A program made the translations under genes and the position numbers. A model generated the notes under the pieces. It searched no databases and had not been told where the DNA came from. It saw only the letters and a list, made by a program, of their open reading frames with translations. Shown piece by piece: positions 55,286 through 64,000 of a stretch of DNA of 64,000 bases (position 1 is its first letter; every line of letters begins with the position of its first letter). The DNA comes from [Phialemoniopsis] sp. UDSM-2020 (lineage: Eukaryota; Ascomycota; Sordariomycetes; Thyridiales; Thyridiaceae). Location of the stretch: assembly GCA_018873225.1 (NCBI GenBank), contig JAEILZ010000002.1, positions 682,001 through 746,000 of the forward strand. The letters are read 5' to 3'.

Positions 55286-55717
55286 TCACCACCCTATAAA
55301 CCCAACAAAGCTCAACACTGCACCGCCCAGGACCATTGCGATGCACACGAAGCCTAGTCGTCCTTCGCCCTCATCGCTCATCAATCTTACGGAGGCCTCA
55401 AACATGGCCTCCGGGTACACCATCCTCGACAGGCCCAATCCTAGCGCCAAGATCCCTATCAACCAGATCAGCGCCTCCCACCATAACTTTCTCCCATGTC
55501 TCGGCTCCCGCACGCAGATCGCTAGCCCCGCGACCAGCAGCGCGGTGCCGTTGAGGTAAACCACGGCTGGAGAGCTGCCGGCGAAGATGTGCGCGTTGGT
55601 CTCCTCCGTTATGCCGAGCGCGATGAGAGTGGGGCCGATGAGGCGCGCCAGGTAGTGCACTGATGAGGCTGGAGCTGGTGGCGATGGTGTGGACGAGCCA
55701 GGCATCTTGGCGGCCAT
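55286..55717 (-). CDS. Small four-helix membrane protein
   Basis: 143 aa in one exon. A Pro/Ser-rich N-terminus is followed by four hydrophobic segments: HYLARLIGPTLIALGITEE, PAVVYLNGTALLVAGLAICV, WWEALIWLIGILALGLGLSR and GFVCIAMVLGGAVLSFVGFIGW. No family is recognised with certainty, though similar small integral membrane proteins occur in many fungi and bacteria. Its 3' end lies about 200 bp from the convergent permease. Confidence 0.7.
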   Translation of the reverse strand: MAAKMPGSSTPSPPAPASSVHYLARLIGPTLIALGITEETNAHIFAGSSPAVVYLNGTALLVAGLAICVREPRHGRKLWWEALIWLIGILALGLGLSRMVYPEAMFEASVRLMSDEGEGRLGFVCIAMVLGGAVLSFVGFIGW

Positions 55718-56637
55718 CTTGTGATGAAACTCGTGCGCAGATGGAGTAATGAGAGCGATATGTCACTCTAATGCTGAGTTGTGGTGTAGGCGTGAATTGG
55801 ATGTTTAGTTAGACGAGTGAAAGAATTGGAGTTGCGCAAGTCTTGAATGAGGCGCGGAGTCGGGTGAAGTGGTGTGATTTCAGCCGCACTGCCAACTTGG
55901 CTAGAGCAGCTGGTCACGAGCTAGCCAACCTCGAAACTAACGTTATCGAACAAACTGACTTGCTTACGCACAGATGCCTTCGCAAGTTGATTATATCTAT
56001 ATTTCTCACTCTTTGGGATTGAAAACTACAGTAGGTCTCTTGATTAAGAGTGTTTCGGGTCTCATTCCAGCCTTGTCATTGGGCCAAGTTTCTTTAATGT
56101 ACTGCATACAGGACAATGGACATGATGTTGGAATAATGGTGCTTAGGTGTTTTGTCGTACCCGCCCTTGAGAATTGAGAGATACTTTATAAGAGAAGAAG
56201 ATGGCAGTAGCCTCAAGTGTAGATACTCGCCTTAAATACTGATTTGCTCCTCGACAACAATGCCCTGAGAACACTTAGCCTTGAAACAGGTATAAATCCG
56301 GCTTTGGCATACATGAAAAGCACTTACCTGCAATCAAGTATGAGTCAATGATTATTTGGGACCCAAGATCGAGTGATTCCAGGGAGCCTCCCCCGTACCG
56401 TAACTCTGAATTTCCCTTCTGTGTGAAGGCACAACAGTGATGAAGCTGGGGCCACAGCGCCCTTGCCAATTCTCCCTTTCACCTAGCCTTGCAGGAAATC
56501 TGCCCCAACACACTGCAGTTGTGACGTGATTCATCCCATCACCTTCAGTTCAGGTTCAGTCGCGTCAAGCTTGGGCCACAGATTACCTTTCACCGCGTCG
56601 CCTTGATCATCTCCACTGCCTCGTCGCTCCTCCCACC
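55718..56637. other. Divergent intergenic region
   Basis: 0.92 kb between two divergent small genes. No other gene, RNA or repeat seen. Confidence 0.45.
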
Positions 56638-57282
56638 ATGTCTCCCCAACAACCATCCAAAGACACTCTCCCACTTCTATCCATGTCACCCTTTAAGAAC
56701 ATCTGCAAAGCAGTACGCACTTACTTCGGAATGGGTCTCCCGCTGTACCACGCTCCGACCAAGCCCATCGAGGGCTTCGTCCACATCGACGACGGCGGCC
56801 CCTATCTCGCCCGCTGGAGCGTCGATGCCAACGACCGCGTCAACCTGCAGTACAACCACTGGGACGGCGAGCGCATGGTCATCATCCTCGACCGCCCCAT
56901 CCACCAGACCGACGAGACCATTTACCGCCTCTTCAAGGACTCCTCTCCTACCGGCCTGCGCCAGCAGCTCGAGGACCTCCTCCGGGAGGACATGTGGACC
57001 ATGATCACGGCCTACCGCTTCGGCTTCCGCAACCAGTGGGAGTCGGGCTTCGACGACCACTTGGACGACGAGATGGTTCTCTACCTCAAGGTCGAGCCTT
57101 GGTCCATGACCGAGGAGCGCGCTGCTGAAGTCGTCCGCAATGCGCACTTCATCCTCACCAAGTAAGGGAATGCAATGCCTATTGTGTATTGGTATGGACT
57201 AACAAATTCTTGTGTCAGGCTCGACAAGTGTCTTGAAACGGTCGCCGTTGAGATTCACCCTGGAGACGTCAAGGAGTACTGA
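56638..57282 (+). CDS. Hypothetical fungal protein, 195 aa
   Basis: Exons 56638-57161 and 57219-57282 (GTAAGG...GTCAG, with a CTAAC branch site). Codon use is strongly biased to C/G in the third position from about residue 35 on, as in highly used genes. The body reads PIEGFVHIDDGGPYLARWSVDANDRVNLQYNHWDGERMVIILDRP and ends LDKCLETVAVEIHPGDVKEY. No signal peptide, membrane segment or catalytic motif is evident. A soluble protein of unknown role. Confidence 0.75.
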
Positions 57283-58363
57283 GATACTCAGGCGGGCTGA
57301 CAGATGGGACCGCTGGGCGGCAGATTGAGGATCCCAAATCGCCACCGACATCCAGCAACGGTGCAGCAAGGGGCACTCTGGCATTGCAGGAGACAGACCC
57401 GTACAGAGACAGGGTGTTGGAGATTATGGATCGGGCTTCTAGTGTGACTGGCACATTTGATCAAGACAGTCAAGGGTACAAACATGAGTAGCTGGACAAA
57501 AGTCCAGCAACTGGCAATGTTTCTGTGCAGCAACTTTTGTTGCACAAATAGCTAGATAAAATCCAGCTGGAACCTTGTGACACCTCGCAAACTTCTTATG
57601 AACTCTAACATTTTCTCTCTGTGTATGCCTTTCTCTTTCTGAATATGTCCATTATTGACTTTCAGACACAGGCAGTTTCTACTGCCTTATTAAAAAGTAC
57701 TTTAGAAGGCAAAATGAAGAGAGAACGCAGAACCATTCTGCACAGAATCAGTGGAAATGGCACTTCATGGCTGTGTCTGCCTGCAAAGACTGTGACCCTT
57801 ATACCTCCCATGACGCCATCAATATGCTTCTCTTTTCTTCGTTTTCTTGCTCGCTTTCATATGTTAAAAAAGCATTTAGCTGGACACGAACTTGGCATGT
57901 CAGGGGCTGAGGTTCAGACTCAACATTAGTTATTAGGGAGGTACAAAGCAGAGCAAATTAATGACAACACTGTGATCACACTGCATGGTATACTTTCTTG
58001 AGTTTAGCCCTTCTGTGTTTGCATGCTGAAATGGAGTCCCTCTGCATGAATGCATTGACCAGCCTGGTACAAGGGGACAACAACACTCATCTACCCCTGA
58101 GTGATCAGAAGGAATTTTACTGTATTCTCTTTTCTCTTTCATGACGTCTACACATCCATCATCTACTTAATCACACTTCCCTTTCTCTCTTTTTCTGTTT
58201 CAAGATGAGCTCTAGAACGCCAACCTCCATCAGTTATCGACTGCATCCCCAAAGCCCCTGCTCCTCAGATCCGCAGCTCAGCAAAAGGCTTTCCGCAGGA
58301 AATAACTACCTGTCTTCCATCTCCCTTATTTCTCCTTCGCCCTGAGTGCCACTTCGTCACCGT
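57283..58363. other. Convergent intergenic region
   Basis: 1.08 kb between two convergent genes, with pyrimidine-rich stretches on the right. No gene recognised. Confidence 0.45.
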
Positions 58364-60833
<2,470 letters not shown>

Positions 60834-62242
60834 TGTGCTTGCGTTTGCGCGCGATCGCTCTCTTGTCTTGTCTTGTCTTGTCTTCTGTGACTCTCGTGGA
60901 AAGAAATCGCGTGGTGCGTGTCGTGGTTCAGCTGTCGAGAGACGTGGCTGGAATTTGTTGTGCGATATCAAAAGTGAAGAGGTGTGTGTGAATCAAACGG
61001 CGTAGTACCAAAAGCAGTGAACCAGTCACAAGGCAAGGGCGGCTGGTGCTGGCGGGGTATGCCTTTTTCTCAGGCCCCGATGGCGGGGTTCGCATGCAAA
61101 GTTTACAGGGGATTTGCGATAAGGTAGGGGCAGGGCGGCATGGCCCGTGCTTGCGTCCCAAGAGATAAGGATTTTGTGCCGCTGATTACCGCCCGTCGCC
61201 ATGATCGGGGATGACTGGACTCGGTGAGGAACAATCACTCATCCATGGGCAAGCAAGGGCACGATGGCGATGGATTGGGAAAGGAACTATGTATACAGGT
61301 CATGGCTCAATCGTTGAGTCATTTGCCGAAGAGAACCACGGCTCAGGACAGCCTGAGCACCTTGCAACACCATCTCCTGAGGTACTGCCTCATAAAACCC
61401 ATGTCACGATAGCTTCACACGTCACAATCACTCAGCTTTACAAAACCGTCACATCGACTCTGACTCAAAGTAATGATATAATATTCGCCCGGCAAAGTGC
61501 CGTGCCGGAAAGCTATAATTGAGTAAAAGCAAAGGCGTCCAGAGCAGAGTGCAACAAAAATCATGGTATAATAATTCCCAGTGCAAACCGAACCCGTCAA
61601 CAGGACAATCAAAACAAAGCAAAACAGCTCGTGTGCGTGTGCGTATGCGTAGAAAAAGCAATGTCATCAATAACCCGATCCAAATCCCAAGCGTAATCCC
61701 AAAACGCAACAAAATGGACGACGTAGCGATCGTGTATATCATGCATGCATGCAGGTTTGACCCCCCTCCCTTCTTTCCCCAGTAGTAATACTAGTAATGG
61801 TCATGTCATGAGAATGAGGAAAACAAAACAAATCAGGACGACGCTGAGCCCAGCCGACTCTTACTCTCCACCCGCTTCTCCTTCCACGTAGACAAGGCCT
61901 CTCTCGTAACAATAATAGGCCCCGGGTATCGTTGAGAACGCAAAAAACAACAAAGTGAAATGTCTTGAGTGGTGGCCGCCCATCCGTCCATCCATCCAGT
62001 GTAGGCAAGACATGCTTTAGACAGAAAAAGCAGTTGGCGGCAGATCTAAAATCCCAGAAAAGGCGCATGAGAGAGGAGTTCCGGAACCGAAAAAGTGAAC
62101 AAAAAGGAGATTCGTCGCGATCGTAACGTTGATGACAAAGAAAGAAACATGTAATGTCTGTGGCTGGCTTGGCTATGATGCGTCTAGTAACAGCAGCCAA
62201 GGTATCAGAGCCCTATTGCAGGCCCATGCTGGTTGTCGAGGC
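60834..62242. other. Intergenic region, promoter of ProRS and 3' flank of the C2H2 gene
   Basis: 1.4 kb. The ProRS leader has a (TCTTG)4 repeat at 60861-60880; the rest probably includes a long 3' UTR of the C2H2 gene. No further gene seen. Confidence 0.45.
60861..60880 (+). repeat. TCTTG x4 pentanucleotide repeat
   Basis: Perfect tandem repeat about 30 bp upstream of the ProRS ATG, in its leader or core promoter. Confidence 0.8.
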
Positions 62243-64000
62243 TTAGTAGGCCTTAGCCGTACTCCCCTCACTCGTAGCAACAGCAACAAGCGCCTCCAGG
62301 CGTCTCATCGAATCCGGCTGCTCCGCGGATGTCGTAAGCGGCTGCTGCTCATGCACCGTCTGCGGCACACCACTACTCCGGGCAGGGAACCCCGCAAACG
62401 CCCCGACATTGGGGTGCACCATGCGGTCCACCTGCTCATGTTGGGCGTGCACCGTCACGGCAGGGCCGTTGTACCATCCGTGCCTCTTGGAGCTGACCGC
62501 CGGCGCTGAGAGCGTGTGCTGGTGACCTCTCGTCGGGGGAGGCTCGCTTGCGGGGATCTGCATGACCTGCGGAGGGCGAGTCTCGAAGCGCACGCCGCGG
62601 GCCTGCTCGGCCTGCGCCTGCACGGCACGATTCGCCTCGCTCGCCCAAGCCCCGGCGCTGTCGCGCGGCGGCGTCGTGTTGCTGGCCGCGATGTCGAGGC
62701 GGTTGAGCCCATGGTGCACTGACTCCCACTGCACGGTGCTGTTACGTCTGTCGTCGTCCACGGGGCCGGCAGCGGGCATCGGCGCGCTCGAGTACTGAGG
62801 CATATCCGAGTCGATCATCATGGGGCTGGGGACACGGCGCGGCGGGCTCGCGGGCCGGCGAGGGATGGGGTCGAACGAGTTGATGCCGGGCAGGCGGATG
62901 TTGGTCTGCTGCGTGGCCGGGTTGGCGATAGGCAAGGGAGCGGCCGAGGTCTCAAACTGCGAGGGGGTGATGACGTTGCTGAGACGGCTGCCGGGAGCGT
63001 TGAAGTCACGGCTCTCCGGGTGCCACGTTCGCCGGCGCCATGCCTCGTCCGCCGCGCTCGACATGGACTCCCTGCGAGACCAGCCCGAGGTCGATGCGGT
63101 GGGTGATGACACCAGGCTGCCGTTGGGCGAAGAAAAGACACCAGCGTTAGAAGAGTTCATAGGGCCAGGTCCGAAGAGAGGTCGACCCAGAGTGCCGGCT
63201 GGCGAGGCCTGGAATGGGTTGCCGCTCGAAGGCACACTAAGTCTGCGGCCCGGAGTCCTCGTGCCAGTGGTGTACATGCTTTGAGATCTAGAGTGAGACG
63301 AAGTAGGCGACGCCATACCCGAACCCCATCGAGGGCTACCGGGTCCAGTCGAAAAGGTCGCGGACGTCGGTGTGCTGAAATCGCTGGGTGAGACCGCGCG
63401 GTAGGAGTAGCTATCGCCGCCGCTTCGATATGACTCCATCGACAACCTCGATCGGGGGTCTGCTGCCATCACGAGTGGTGCGGGTCGGCGGCGCCCATCG
63501 TCGCGAGGGCTGTAGTTGGAGCCGACAGAGCCGATGCTGGCGATGCTCGACGTCGACAGCGACTTGGAGTGTCCGCGGACCGGTGTTCCGATGCTTCCGG
63601 CCGTCGATGCCCTCGCCCTGCCCGTCGGCCTTACTCGGTCTGTGCGTATTTGGCGCTGGAAACGGGTGCCAGTAGCAGCGAGTGAATCGATAGGAATATC
63701 TTCGTTGACATGTACCGTCTGAGCGTGCTGTCGCAGGTTATCCAAGCGGGAAAATCGCCTCGAGCAGTGGCACTGGAAGGGTCGTTCGCCGGTGTGCTTG
63801 CTGTAGAACGAGACATGTTAGCAATCTAACCTCGCCAGTCTCAGGCCCGACTCTGTGTCTCTTGTCACTCACCGAATATGCCTCGCCAAATGCTCACTAC
63901 GCGTAAAGCTAAGGTTACAGGGCGGGTAGTCGGTGCAGTAAAATCGCTGCGACTTCTTCTTCTTGCCCGACCTCGTCCCGTCCGCGTTGACGCTCTCGTC
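62243..64000 (-). CDS. C2H2 zinc-finger transcription factor (Usv1/Rgm1-like), 3' part
   Basis: Two exons are visible: 64000-63873 (open at the window edge) and 63800-62243. The junction lies inside paired fingers: [24 protein letters not shown], then [30 protein letters not shown]. The RSEHLARH and RLDNLRQH recognition helices are those of fungal STRE-type (CCCCT) factors such as Usv1/Rgm1/Com2. About 480 residues of Ser/Pro-rich, low-complexity sequence follow, without further fingers, ending EGSTAKAY. It probably regulates stress or carbon-source genes. The N-terminus is missing. Confidence 0.88.

Overview
The window is chromosomal DNA of a filamentous ascomycete (Pezizomycotina, most likely Sordariomycetes). 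Short GT-AG introns of about 45-110 nt, many Zn2Cys6 regulators, a GH7 cellobiohydrolase, a DUF3425 bZIP and MFS transporter families typical of moulds all point that way. Gene models below were assembled by joining exons at splice sites that keep one open frame. No transcript data were available.

Left part (0-24 kb): the 5' end of a 2-hydroxyacid dehydrogenase, a monocarboxylate-type MFS carrier, a zinc-macrodomain/class M sirtuin fusion (a self-contained ADP-ribosylation writer plus reader/eraser), an 8-exon P450 divergent from an allantoate-family permease, a Zn2Cys6 regulator, a secreted Ser/Thr-rich protein, a polytopic membrane protein, an AhpD-like protein, mitochondrial succinyl-CoA:3-oxoacid CoA-transferase and a second, larger Zn2Cys6 regulator.

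Middle part (24-42 kb): a CBM-less GH7 cellobiohydrolase, a broken aminoglycoside-phosphotransferase-like kinase, a GPI-type DUF7136 surface protein and a lactose/hexose-type sugar porter. Then comes a compact redox neighbourhood: Zn2Cys6 regulator, NmrA-like reductase, bZIP, SDR and Old Yellow Enzyme. It ends in debris, namely a partial SDR copy and a decayed beta-lactamase-like gene. This looks like an accessory metabolic cluster without a backbone synthase, partly decayed.

Accessory region (42-50 kb): AT-rich DNA, a short interstitial telomere motif, and two convergent diverged paralogues of a trypsin-fold protease-like family. Both keep the His/Asp/Ser motifs, but each carries two in-frame TAG codons, one at the same aligned position in both.

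Right part (50-64 kb): a long gene-poor stretch upstream of an amino-acid permease, two small conserved-looking proteins, cytoplasmic prolyl-tRNA synthetase (whose frame needs a 5-nt micro-exon) and the 3' part of a C2H2 zinc-finger regulator running off the end.
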